This document shows, one piece after another, positions 49,626-61,546 of a DNA stretch of 64,000 nt (positions are counted from its first letter, which is position 1; each line of letters opens with the position of its first letter). Origin of the DNA: Porodaedalea pini (taxonomy: Eukaryota; Basidiomycota; Agaricomycetes; Hymenochaetales; Hymenochaetaceae); assembly GCA_002794775.1 (NCBI GenBank), contig NBAY01000040.1, positions 310,001 to 374,000 of the forward strand, in the 5' to 3' direction. Made by a program: the position numbers and the translations under genes. The notes beneath the pieces were generated by a model. The model was not told the origin of the DNA. It saw only the letters and a list, made by a program, of their open reading frames with translations, and did not search any database.

Positions 49626-52600
49626 TCAATAAACAGAAAAATGAGTACTATGATCTTTAAAAGAGTTTAAGTAGAAATCATTACATAGATCTAATACATT
49701 ATCACTTGTCCATTCCTGAGGAGCTACCCGACCAAAGCAAGGAATGAGATGTACACTATGATGTAAATGATCAACAGGAATGATGCCAAACTCTCTAGTA
49801 CCATCTGTAGTGAATGATCTAGCTACTTTATACATTCTGAAATTTGCATCCAGCTCCGAAGTAAATTTTTTAAACCATTCAACATATGCTAAGTGTCTGG
49901 GGATATTGGCTCGCAGTGTGTCATCTTCAAACAGCGTGGTCAATGCTGTTTCAGAGAGAGAATAGACAGTGCAAACTTGAACAACACAGAAAGCTATAAC
50001 AACAGAATAAGGAAAGGTTATAGCACATTACTGCAAAGAAAAAAAGTACCTTGAATTTCAGTGCCTGCTTGAATCCGAGCAAGAGCAGTGTCAAAGTGGC
50101 CAGGCACTAATCTCCTCTGAGTATCCCATCAGGCAGGCTTGACATGAATTGAGTCCATTGTAGTTGAGCCATGGGCCACTTCATTACGGAATTTGATTGT
50201 GTGAAATACCAGTAATGCGTTGAAAACAAAGAATATCTCATTTGCTGCAAGTTCTACAGTCCCTTTGCGTAGATTAGGTTCCTTTTGCACAACAACGTAG
50301 TGAGCAAGAGCTGTTTTGAAATGTGTAGCACCATATACTTCAACAAGCATATCAAACGAAATGGCTTTTCGAGTGGGGTGCTTTGGTAGGTTGCATTCAA
50401 GTTCACAGGCAATGTCGGGTGAACGCCATGGTGGAGATGGAGGCTGATCAGTGGAATGCCAGGCAATGCTTGTGTCTAGTGCAAACACTTTCTCTTTTCA
50501 CTCGAGCCAAAGCATCATTTGTGGCAGCTCATCCTTGTGATTTGTAGTGGCGTATGCATCTTTTGCAAGGTCGATATGTAACCATTCGGTGAACTGTGTA
50601 TTATAGTTGTCTGTGGTTCCTAGTACCTTAATGCATGTTTCGTAATGCTTCATCCAATGACATTTTATGAAGTCGAAATTGTTGTGGATGCCGAGATCAA
50701 TGAATACATTCTTGTTATCGTGAAAGTGAGAGAGTGCATCCTTAAGTAGGGCCAGCGACTCAGTTGAATGAATAGGATACTGAGCAAGGTATGTAAAGTT
50801 GAGGAGGGCACACGTTGCATGGACAAGCCAGACAGGAGATCCACCATCAGGGAGGCAGATGTCAACTAATAAGCCAAGGAGAAACTGACACATTTGGCCG
50901 TGTTCCTTTCTGCTAACTCTCAAGAGCGTTGTGATCCCCTTGTGAAACACGCGAATGCTGTGATTTGGTGGAATGCGATGGCAATGAGCATCAAGCTCTG
51001 CCGCTCCCATGATGCCTTCAATCCAAGCAACAAGGTGTTTGATGACACCCTGATATAGTTGATGGAGTATATCGGCAGTGATAGACCGGTAAATGTTCAA
51101 GTATGGTAGGTCTGTCCAGAAAGGGTGTTGAACTGGTTTGATGTGGATGTCGGCGCATGCTCAAGTGTACCTCATCGGATTGTGAGAGTCAAGTATAGAA
51201 AGAACTTCAAGAGTCTTGTCAAGGTCTCGCATAGCATGTCTATGCTCAACATCTGTACCAAGCTTGTCGTGCGGACATTCACATGTCAGACAATCTCCAG
51301 TAATGGTGCCCGTGACTGCAACTTGCTCTTGATTATCAAGGGCAAGAGCTGCTATGATAGGATGGCAACGACGCTCGAGCCCATCCTCACCAGTCATACA
51401 TACTCCATAAGCGCCCGCCTTCTCCAATGGCCAGAAAATATAATGAAGACATTCGTGTAAGAGGTTAGTGAGCATGCGACGGCGAGCAGCTTTGTTGGTT
51501 ATATGCTTGAGCCGCGTGGTTGGAAGGTATGCCAGTAGGACTTGTGTGTGACGTGAGGGTTTCTTTCAGATGTCTTTTGGTATGTTGGCAATGGTGATGT
51601 ACATGGGATAGGCGGACTTTGTTCGGAACAGCATGATCTGAGTTTTGTCTAGGGATGCTATGATAGGTATAATGGTACCGCCTGGAGCTCTATGCTCGAC
51701 AGCTGCCTAAAATACACTTAGACACAGCATGCACAAGCATAGGTGCAGATAATACGAACCTGTGTGCTCCACCACCACTGTCCTGTGTGCATGTCATGAT
51801 ATACTCAGACATTGCAGTCCTCATCAGCATAATGACGCTCTGGGACAACAATAAGCTGAGAGGCAAACTCAGGTGCACTGAACAATGCCCTGATACATTG
51901 CAGAACATTGTGACAATAGAGGTCAAACACTTGGCCAGCAACAATAATTTCCCGACATTGAAATTTAGGCTGCCGCGTCGGGATTTGGTGGTCTATGATT
52001 GCATTAAGCTGGCACGAGTTACAATATGATAGTCCTAACAATTCTGGGATCTGGAAATTGCAACACATATGATGATGATCAAGCAGCATGCATGCAAACA
52101 CAAGTTACAACATAGATAAATATAAGTTAGGGAAAAATGCTCGAACGGAACCCGCACCCCTTCAATTTGTAGAAGCTCATCTAGAGCTGTGGATCCTGGG
52201 CCTTGCACCTTCACCCATCATGCCATTTCCCAATCACATCTGGAAATGAATGGGGCATATGGACCTGCATGTTGTGATGTGGCTTGCACGTCATCTGTGT
52301 ATCGCTGGAACTCAGCCTCTCCATTGTGCGTGCGTCCATTGTACCCGGCCTGTTCGCCCCCATAAACCTAACCAGCAGCATTCCCTGGATATGGAATGAC
52401 ATGGACTGGTTGATACCACAGCCGGCCTTCAACCGTGCAATGTTGCAAGAGCTGTTCTCGTATGCGCTCATCTTCCTCCTCATCTGACTTGACTTCATCA
52501 GCAGGAGGTATGTCTTGCAGTTGAGCTCGCTCAGGCTCCCAAACGGGTTCGTGAACATCTTCGTCGTCTAACTCCAGGTCGATATCCCACTCCAAGTCTT

Positions 52601-53026
52601 CATTCGAATGGTTTGTGTCACTGAATATACAACAATATATGAGAACAAAGGCTTTCAGAGCTTGGTCGCTTGCATGATGCTCCCAAGACTTGAGTCACAG
52701 ACATCTCATACGTACCTCTGAGGCGCCTCGCCATCTAGATCCATCGCATCCTGCTGGCCTTGCTCCTCATCACCCAGTCCAAAGTCGACTCCGTCATATT
52801 CATCTGGACGTCCGAAGAAATCACCAACGAATGGGCACAGCTCATCGTATGGAGCATCTTCATCATCATCGGCATGCAAACCGCTAACAAAATTCACGTA
52901 GTCTCGATAGCACGCTGAATGTACTGGCCTTGCTCGCTGATGTTGCCTGAGATCTGTTTTCTCCACTCTGCATCCTGGACAAACATGACAGCCTGGCATG
53001 CTGCACACTGACTCTCTCTCTCTCAA
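49626..53026 (-). pseudogene. Plavaka-type CACTA transposase, broken
   Basis: Read on the minus strand from 53026. First is an N-terminal Cys/His cluster (VCPGCRVEKTDLRQHQRARP, then HSAC), an acidic linker (DEVKSDEEEDERIREQLLQH), then GGTIIPIIASLDKTQIMLF and SAYPMYITIANIPKDI. A TGA follows where an Arg codon is expected (near 51570). Next are KPSRHTQVLLAYLPTTRL, HECLHYIFWPLEKAGAYGV, CHPIIAALALDNQEQVAVTG, ITADILHQLYQGVIKHLVAW, LLNFTYLAQYPIHST and STDNYNTQFTEWLHIDLAKD-type segments. It ends PCFGRVAPQEWTSDNVLDLC. Order and wording match the Plavaka transposases of Agaricomycetes. At least one stop and several frame changes mean it is inactive or needs introns I could not place. Confidence 0.85.
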
Positions 53027-54001
53027 GAAAAAAAAAGGTCAGATACCTGCTGATGTTTTTTCAGACGTACCGATTTTTGGTGCAGACTGTGCGGTACGCT
53101 GTCTTCCAAAGTCGTGGAGTCACGGAGACCAAGCGGTCGCTGCAACCTATAGACACAAGCGGCTTGCTATGCAGCAGCCCGCTGTGATCTATGCTCTCGA
53201 TCTAGCTCTAAGCTGGCTCTCCAGAGACTTTTGTTGGGTCGGCCATTGACAATGTTGGTGGTGGAGGTGATGGTGGGAGGTAGTACGAGCGTCACACGAG
53301 CAGCAGACGAGCGTCACCTGAAAACGGCAAAGTCACATGCATGCAACTAATTAGGAAGGTACTTATTATTAGCTACTTAACTCTCTCACTGTCTCTCATC
53401 ATCCACACATCTGCTCCCTCTGCCCCTCCCTATCCATCACCCTCCATCGCTGCATCAACAACAACTCATCAGCATGCCTGCTTGCCTGCTTGCCTGAAGA
53501 CCATATCCGCTGCATCAAAAGACCTGGAGAGTCAGCTTAGAGCTAGCTTGAGGGCAGACAACGTCAGACTGCTGCATAGCGATCCATCAACGTCTATAGC
53601 ACAGTGACCGCTTGGTTGCTGTGTTTTCAAACCAAAACTACTGTCCTCGACACACCACTGAACCAAACCTACTATCCTTGACACACCATCGAACATCCGA
53701 CGGTTCATGCCCACTAACTTTCCGTTACTTTTTCAGCCGACTGCGTACCTGTGAATCTCCCGGGTGAGTGCAGAATGTATTCATGAACATGCGAAGCTCA
53801 GCATCTTTCAGTCTTATCATCCATTAATCAGTACTCTGTGCCCGTGAAATACTTTGTTTTCACCTAATTCTTATCGAGTCACGTATCCACTGCCTCACAC
53901 GTTACTACAAGACGAAGCGGCACTTTCCTCCATGTACAGACTTTCCTTTGTACGGCATTTGCATTCGCTAACTCTTAGATTCATTTCCAGCACACGTAAA
54001 C
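53027..54001. other. Divergent spacer inside the 12-kb element
   Basis: Lies between the transposase start and the first passenger gene. No gene is recognised. The Pro/Ser-rich frame 53341-53607 is judged a chance frame. Likely promoter zone for both directions. Confidence 0.45.
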
Positions 54002-56133
54002 ATGTCTGACGCTTGGGGTGCTGAAACAACGTGGGATGGCAAAGTAATCCCTCCATCTCATCTCACGAAGACACATGACCTACGTGAGCCGTGTGGTGCA
54101 GAACTCTTTTTTTTATAGCAGCTAATACATCAGCATTGCAGGTCCGGGTGAGCGGCTTCATGCTCTGGATGCGAAGGTCTTGGCTTACATGAACTATGAG
54201 GGCCAGGTCATCACTACTCCGAATGCCAACTGGGTGCCAGAGTACCCACTTATTACCAAAGCCAGAATTCTGAAGTGTGACGATGGCCTATGGGGCAGAC
54301 ATGAATATTCTCGGTGGCCTCAGTTCTTTTCTAAGCATGCTTTCCACCATGCGTGCATCCCGTTGCATAAGGAACCAATGACCTGGCACTTCGCGGATGA
54401 AGGTCTCTTATATTACAAGCCTCAAATTGGACACGATGATTTCTGCGATGCTACCGACCCGGATCTGCATATGGACGAGAAAGTTGGCCTACTCAGGAAA
54501 GAAATGGTCGACGCCCTTCGCATCAAACTTGAAATGGTAGCCGCTAATGTGTTCCATGTGGGACAGCGGGTGGATATACCGGGAACGTGAAAGGTATATG
54601 ACCGATGCCTGAGCAGAGCCCGGTCTGGACTTGACAGTCTTCGCCTTTGGAAGAGTAGCTTCCATACTATACTTTTTACTGTTCAGGATATCCAGCACTT
54701 GGTCCTCGAACTGCAAGGGTTGCATACATATTTGGATGTTGTCATCAACCGCATGAACACCACGAATGAACTTTGGAAGACGGAAGGGTTCCTGCTTCTG
54801 GTCTATAGAGCTTTCACCACTGAGGCTCCCATCACAGAGAACTTGTTTCAGCTTGGTATTCCGGTGTGGTATATTTCTGCGGAGAAAGCGATTACTCCTG
54901 ACACCAAAATTTTTTCTGTTCAAGAATGTGTTCCCTGGACAAGTCAGATGTCTAAGGAGTACACAAAGTTGAATGGCAAAACTCTGCTTGTCGGATGGAA
55001 CCTAGATGTTGAGCCGCACATGCGGGACATGGCCACAAGTCAGCTCATGAACCATGACCATATGTCGCAACTCCTCAACCAAATGTACAACTTTCAGTAC
55101 TACGGTCCTGCCCCGTTGGCTGTTCTTCCGTATCGCCCTCCACTGCTGCATCTTCATCTTTGTCTACATCTTCTGCTCGACCACCACCCCTTGCAGCCGC
55201 CATCCCACCACCGCAGTCCCCACCATCTACATCAAAATGCGAGAAAGGTGGATTGAGCCATAAGATTGCTAACAAGCCGAGTGTAAACCATGCTCGTATT
55301 CTCTATGTATCAAACAGAGTCGATGGTACGCCTGACCTTCCTCCATTCTGTTACCAAGTCCATCAGGCCCTGAAGGACCTTGGGATGGTCAGAAATGATT
55401 CATCCCCTGCTGCTCTGTACCCCCTTCCACCACCTTTCTTCTTAACACATGAGTCCCCTGAGAAATCAGCAGACTTGTATCTCAACTACATTCATATCCG
55501 CCCCGTCTTGTTTGATATCCTTATTAAAGGCGGGCTCTTTGACAAGTCTGTCTGGTGAAAACTGCATGACTGGAGGAACATCCTACATGGAGACTACAAA
55601 AAGTCCACTCTGCTTCTGCCAAATACGGTCTCCCCCTTTGTTGAGGGTGTGTATAACTCCATGCCTGGCATATCTCGTTCTCCCGATGCATTGAAAGTGA
55701 GCGATTGCTCTGAGCATGACTCGAGTGACTTGCCTCCTGTGAAACGGCAGCGTCTCGTGGACAATGCAACAATGAAGGTTACGTTTGGCGTTGAGCGAAA
55801 TTTAGAGCCGTTTGATCGCATGAAGGTCCAGACGTGGCGGGGGAAGTCTGTTTCTGTGTCCAATATTCTGCAGGACAAGGTCTTAAGGCAGGAAGTACAG
55901 TGGGAGTTGGCAGAGACCTTGTTCCACTATGAGTTATACACTCTTGACCAGGCAATCCTGCCGCGCTCCTGTATGACCACCGATGAGCACCGACGATGAA
56001 ACACGCTTCTCAGTCGTGTTTACATGGATGCAACAGATGGGTCCACCACCGTAATTCCTGACCTTTCAAAGCCGCAAAGGGAATACTGGGGTGACGATGT
56101 CTTGGAACGCGACTCTCTTGATGTGCTCTGAGA
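54002..56133 (+). pseudogene. First passenger gene, unknown family, broken
   Basis: ATG 54002 gives MSDAWGAETTWDGKVIPPSH plus LTKTHDL, spliced (54091-54142) to RPGERLHALDAKVLAYMNYE. Then come GQVITTPNANWVPEYPLITK, ARILKCDDGLWGRHEYSRWP and HHACIPLHKEPMTWHFADEG. After another intron comes VLELQGLHTYLDVVINRMNT and a Pro-rich stretch with a frame change near 55130-55160. It continues NHARILYVSNRVDGTPDLPP, a QRLVDNATMKVTFGVERNLE segment and LRQEVQWELAETLFHYELYT. In-frame TGA codons at 55556, 55997 and 56129 lie where CGA-type codons are likely. I recall similar uncharacterised proteins repeatedly in Agaricomycete genomes. No known domain is seen; function unknown. Confidence 0.6.
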
Positions 56134-58270
56134 CATTCTGAGGGTCTGGCCGAACTGTCCTGAGACGCTGAGTCAGGAAGGGGACATGATACCAAAAGAC
56201 TTTTGGATTATGATACCATTCTATGTTAAAACATTTTCTCAAATCTTTAATTGGATACCGTCAATGCATTGTATACCTCCCAAGTCATTAATCAAAAGCA
56301 TGTAGTTAGTCTTGTTCATGGCTTTTACACATGTTCATGTTTCTACTTATGCAACGAGCTGACTTTTACAGTCTCAACAGTACTTTAGACTATACCTTTT
56401 GCTTTACTTTTTCTCTTTACAATGTGATAAAACATTTACTTAGACTTCTTTGCCAGCAACTCAACAGTACTATAGACTATACCTTTTGCATGGCCTTTTC
56501 TCTTTACGGTCTCACGAAACATTTTTGTTAGACTTGTTTACCAGCAACATTTTGGAAGGGAAAGATGTAGAGGAGGACTGTCCAAAAGATAAGTCTTACC
56601 ATGCAACGCATTACTGAACAATCCCAATTCTTTAGCTATAATAACTTGTCATAAGCTTCAAACAAGCTTACCGAATGTGAGGAATGAAGCAAACACGAGT
56701 GCTGCGATGCATATCTCCATCGATTGATGATACTGTGGGCCCCATTTTGCCTTCCAGATGTATGAGCTGATCCTTTGATATTATTGAGTCCTCTATTCCG
56801 TCCAGACACTCGTGATCTCTATGTCCAGAGTCCCTATGATACCGATTCCATTGACAATACTGATAGCAGCAGCACGTTTTGCAGCTTACAAACCTGCTCG
56901 GGGACGGGTCTATCATGCTAAGTCGTCTCGTTCATGGCACTTGACTCTTACTGATGAGGGGCTTTTGTGTAGGCGAACACCGTTGTGGTCTTATTTAGAG
57001 TTTTGACAGGCTTTCTCGACAGCTTAGAGCACCTGAAGAGCAGGAAAGTCAGTGGAATGAAGCTCGTTGCTCGTCTATGTTGGTTCTCAAAAGCTAGTCT
57101 GAATAGACATTCAAAATGTCTGTTATACAGTGGGTGCTTGTTGCATGTCTACCATGTGAAATATATACTGCTTTCAAAAAAAAAAAGCTTTCCCGCACAT
57201 TTACACGATAACCACGGGACGTGCTGGCTCCATTTGCCTGCATGTCCATCAACGACAGCTCAAAGACAATCGAGGCCATGGGTAGGATCATGCTGGTATC
57301 AGTGGTATGTGTGTCATATTCCCTTGCATTTACAAGCTGAATCACTTCTACAGACTAAAGCTCTGGTGAAATGTCGCCGCAATGAGGCACGTATCAAGCC
57401 ATCTGTACCGATTGGTTCTGCCGCGCCATCCATTGCGCTTGATGGGGTGGAAGACAGTGCTGAACTTGCTGATACGTCTCACTCGCCTTCCACCACATTG
57501 ATCAATACAAGTAGCTCTATCCAGTGCTCCTTCTTCACTTTGAGTATATCGCCAAATCAGACCTGCGATGGCCTTTCTGGGCCAGGATGCATAATCGACA
57601 CATATTTCTACCAACCTGGCAGGCGGTTCATTGAGTGACAGATAAATTTCTACATTGCTAAAAGGAATGTGCAGAGGGAGTGAAAGTTGAAGGGCTGATC
57701 AAATGTTGGTCGAGGCTGGGCGGTCTGTTTCGTTCTTAACGTTTGCTGTATAGGGTATCGTATCTATATGTGCAATGTGTTCTCAAGAGTCATCGTGGTG
57801 CTTTGAAGATCACCCCAATAGCTCTACATCATTGAGCAACCCTGCGAGTTCTCCCAGTACTCTTCTCAGGGAAAGCAAACGAGTAGATGACCTTGCCGCA
57901 GTGTTTTGGTCCTTCAACATGAAGATTATTGCCGAACGCTCTTCATCATTGAGCAATCTTTTGAGTTCTCCATTGGTCAATCATTTTCAGGACACAAAGT
58001 ACGTGGCTTTTACGCCTTTCTTCTTTGCTATCTACTACTAATCATACTTTAATCCTCAACCACCTAAATGTGCAAGCTATGATCTGCATGCCATAACTCA
58101 ATGTTAACGACACCCCAAAAAGTCAAGCGGCAAGTAGTTTTGAAGTCCACACAGGGTCGCAAGTCTGAAATTTTCTGTTGTGCATTTGTACATCGCTCCC
58201 CTTCCCCCCCCTCTCTCTTGTTTGAACAACAGACACTATTTCACCCTGCCCACTTTACTACTCACAACCC
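56134..58270. other. Interior of the 12-kb element, unassigned
   Basis: Contains an 87-bp tandem duplication (56373-56546) and scattered frames such as 57340-57638 (Ser/Thr-rich) with no recognised family. The stretch 57775-57990 holds a short internal repeat (CATCATTGAGCAA twice). Parts may be exons of a passenger gene, but I could not build a model. Confidence 0.4.
56373..56546. repeat. 87-bp tandem duplication
   Basis: Unit 56373-56459 (CTCAACAGTACTTTAGACTA...) is followed directly by a diverged copy 56460-56546 (CTCAACAGTACTATAGACTA...). The copies differ mainly in their centres. AT-rich and non-coding. Confidence 0.8.
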
Positions 58271-58273
58271 AGA

Positions 58274-61263
58274 CATGCTTGACCATAATCTCGGAAAGCA
58301 GACGTATGCAGATTTTGTTCGGATGAAATGCAAGTCATCTTCGATGGATGGCATTGGTGTACCTCTGGATGATGTCCATCGTAAAAGGTGAGGCTGTGGT
58401 GGTGAGAACAAGGCAACAGCGAAGGCTGCTGCTGCTGTCTCTGCCATTGCGATTGCATCTAAAGCTGTAGGTGAAGGCAGTCATAGCAAGCGTGGTGCAG
58501 CATTGAAGGCTCACACCCATAAGTCTTTAAGCAAGACTTTGCCTCCATGCTAACTAACAACCTGTGATTGTACAGGCTGGGATGGCTTGAAGCCAAAACC
58601 AAGGCAAGCAAAGGGTGATGCATGTAGCTCAAATGTTGCTAGCCAGGTTCTGCAGAACACCACAGTCCGTGTTTCCCCTCCTATCTATCACATACAAAGC
58701 GCAACTTGATTGCTTGCACACAGATGTCCGTGGCAGCAGTCTCTAGTGATGACAATAGGTGCCGCTCTCCCCAATTGGTTAGGATGCGGCACATGAAAGT
58801 AAGCTTGCCACACATGAAGAAGAATGGCGTGAGGCAGCCTATCAAAATTGGTATATCTATGAAAAAATGTCTATAAAATGATCAGTATGAGAGCTTATTA
58901 TTATATATAGATTGTGCTGCTCATAAGTTCTGTACGGTCATTGAGATGTATTCGGATGAGGAGATGCATTCAAATTCAAGCGAAGCAGCATTTTCTGATA
59001 GTGTTCATGGCTCAGTCAAGTTTGACCCATTCATAAACAGAAGAGTGCAAAGGCAGAAGGAAAAGAAAGGTATGTTATCTACGTGTTGGCGAACTCTTCC
59101 CAACACCTTAATTTGTTATATAGCTTTGCAAAACACCATGAAGGCACCAACAGGGCAACCAGACCTCGAGAAAACAAGAAGTACATTGTTTAAATATTAT
59201 ATGTTTTTCCGTCTCTAACTAATTTCCTGAGTTGCTATTGAATTAGCGCTTGCTGCTATTGCTACACCTACAAACGAGGCTTCTAAGTTACCTGACACCA
59301 CTGTTGACCCGCCTGTGGCTCATAAGCCCATTGCTCCTGCCAACTTTGCTACACCTATCAAAACTCAAACTGCACTACGTACAGCAGACCCGCTGAGTTC
59401 AGATGACGATGTGCCAAAGAAACAAAAGCAGAGCTCAAACCAATCCCCATCTGCACATGCAATCCTACACACCAGGGTATTAACCTCGAGGGCAGGGAAT
59501 GCTATCCAAGAGGGAACTGCTGATGCACGGAAGGCTAACTTGGCTTCTGGCAAAGAAAACATTGCATAACTAGCTTTGTCGAAGAAGGCCAGTAAGGGCA
59601 AGATGCCTGCAGTAGGTATTCGGCTTCATTTTTGTATCTTTGGTGATTGCAAATTGGCATTAGGTGGTGCTTCCTATAAAGGAGGAGAATGAAGATGATG
59701 AGAGCGAAGGTTTTGACAACAAACATCAGTATGAAGGCGAGGATGATGATGAGTCTCAAGACAAAGATGATGGTGATCTATGTGATACTGCCTCCAGAGG
59801 CATTGCTGAACTCCGTTCATGTTTCTCTAATGAGGTTTGCATATGCAATTCCTTCCTCATCAACCACGTCATCTGATAACTATTCTACTATACAGGCAGC
59901 CTGTATTTGAGACGATGAGAGCGAGACAGATGAAGGCTCTGATTGCATGCATTCTGACCCCGCGAGTGATGCTAGCAGTGATGTTAAGCCAACGCCGAAG
60001 CCTAGTGCAGTAAGGAAGCTACATGAAGAGGTAAGAACACATATCTCCACTTTCTGCTGTCTGACAATTTGCTTAGAGTGTATCTGTAATGGAGCTTGAG
60101 TCTGATGATTCAGACTGTCAGAGTGAAGACCATCATATGTCCATGGCTACATCTGAGCTCAATGCTACACCACCCTCTTTACCACAGTTGCTTCATCCTG
60201 AGTCCATCGAGACCATCAACCCACACAATCCAAAGCTGAAGCCGCAGTCAGTGAGAATGTGAAGGTATCTTGGAGCTGTGTTTGATGAGTTACCCAGTGG
60301 TATTCTTCAGCATGGCATCCTCGCTGATGGTGATGACCGTGATTTCATTTGCATGAAGGTTGGTGTAGAAGTCGCTCAGAAACTTGGTGAGCATGAAATC
60401 AAAAGATGCATGTTGGATGGCGGAGAGTATTATTCTGGGATTCGAAGACTCATAAGTCATGCCATTTACTTCAATATCTTTCTGACATATAATCGTCTTA
60501 GATCTCTGCCCGTTGCAGCCCTGTTCGCTCAAACATGAAAGGGATAGGAAACAACACTATCAACATGTATGAACTACCTCCAAAGGAATCTGTGGGTGCT
60601 GTGGTTGCTGCAATTGCAGCACTGAAGTCCCAACAAGGCTACATATTTACAGATCCATCATCGGTGTGTGTTCTGTCCTTTCACAGTTCATGATAATAAT
60701 ATTGTTATCTAGCATTCGCATTCGACAGCCTTTTGCCATGATGCTATTATATACACTCTGCATCACCTTGTCATGTGACCATTGCGAGGAGCAAAACACT
60801 CAATTTATGGTCTTCACCCACAGCTCTTTATGTCAACATCACCTGACTATCCTGATGAAGAGGAGATACCGCCAACCATCCTTGCAAGTGCCGCCCTTCT
60901 AGTATGCTGTTTTGCTTAATCAAATGACTGTCATGCTTAACTTAATAATCCAGGTATTCTACGCATTGGATATCTATCCACTGGCCACGACAACTCATCT
61001 TCCTGACATGAACCTTCTGCAGTTCAAGGTTGAATATTTCACTCATTTTCAAAGCCTCACCAACCTTGCAACGCAGTCACTTCGCAAGTATCACAAGCTT
61101 CTTCATGAAGTCTTCCTCCTTGTCACTGCTCTGTATGTTATTCTTCCTTGACCATTGTACAGTACTTTTAACTATTCAAACTTTAGCGATAATGGTGCTC
61201 ATGTTACCATTGCTGGTATTGACCATGTCAATGCGTTGGACTGGGCAGATCTGTCTGATTGAT
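58274..61263 (+). pseudogene. Second passenger gene, acidic protein of unknown function, broken
   Basis: Coding-like pieces follow one another with likely introns: MLDHNLGKQTYADFVRMKCK (58274), EMYSDEEMHSNSSEAAFSDS (58943), PVAHKPIAPANFATPIKTQT with LSSDDDVPKKQKQ, an Asp/Glu-rich run (KEENEDDESEGFDNKHQYEG, 59675), DDESETDEGSDCMHSD, then ELESDDSDCQSEDHHMSM. The most protein-like part follows: RYLGAVFDELPSGILQHGIL plus CMKVGVEVAQKLGEHEIKRC, and finally VEYFTHFQSLTNLATQSLRK with HVTIAGIDHVNALDWADLSD before the stop at 61263. Stops and frame changes occur between pieces. No known domain is recognised. It sits between the first passenger gene and the right end. Confidence 0.45.
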
Positions 61264-61529
61264 TACATGATGATTAATATGGTTTTCTAATAGTAGTGTC
61301 CTGTTCTAGAATTTTATATATGAATGTGTCATATTGATCTGGAAACCGTCAGAAACCTGTAAGAAAAAGATGAAAATGCCATTGAAATATATTGGAATCT
61401 ATCAGAATACATGGAATTTGTTCATAAATCGTATGATGCTTGGGATTCCATTGGAATCAGAATCGGCTGGAATCTGTTAGAATTGCTCAAATATTCTACA
61501 GATTCTATATATTCTACGTTTTCTGACTA

Positions 61530-61546
61530 GGAGGTTTTTCCTGATG
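61530..61546. repeat. Right terminal inverted repeat, 12-kb element
   Basis: Reads GGAGGTTTTTCCTGATG, the inverse of the left end, and is followed by the TA target duplicate. Confidence 0.9.

Larger units (their letters stand above)
49393..61546 (-). mobile_element. 12.15-kb CACTA/Plavaka-type DNA transposon in P450 copy D
   Basis: It is bounded by inverted repeats CATCAGGAAAAACCTCC (49393) and its inverse (ends 61546), with a TA duplication (49391-49392, 61547-61548). Both ends have GAAT-rich subterminal repeats. The interior has a broken Plavaka-type transposase on the minus strand next to the left end, then a divergent promoter zone (53027-54001), then two broken passenger genes on the plus strand. 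The ends match the 2.4-kb element at 34151-36585. The strand given is that of the transposase. Confidence 0.88.

Noticed and set aside
53341..53607. Pro/Ser-rich frame in the transposon spacer
   Set aside because: Low complexity and in the expected divergent promoter zone; no support as a gene.
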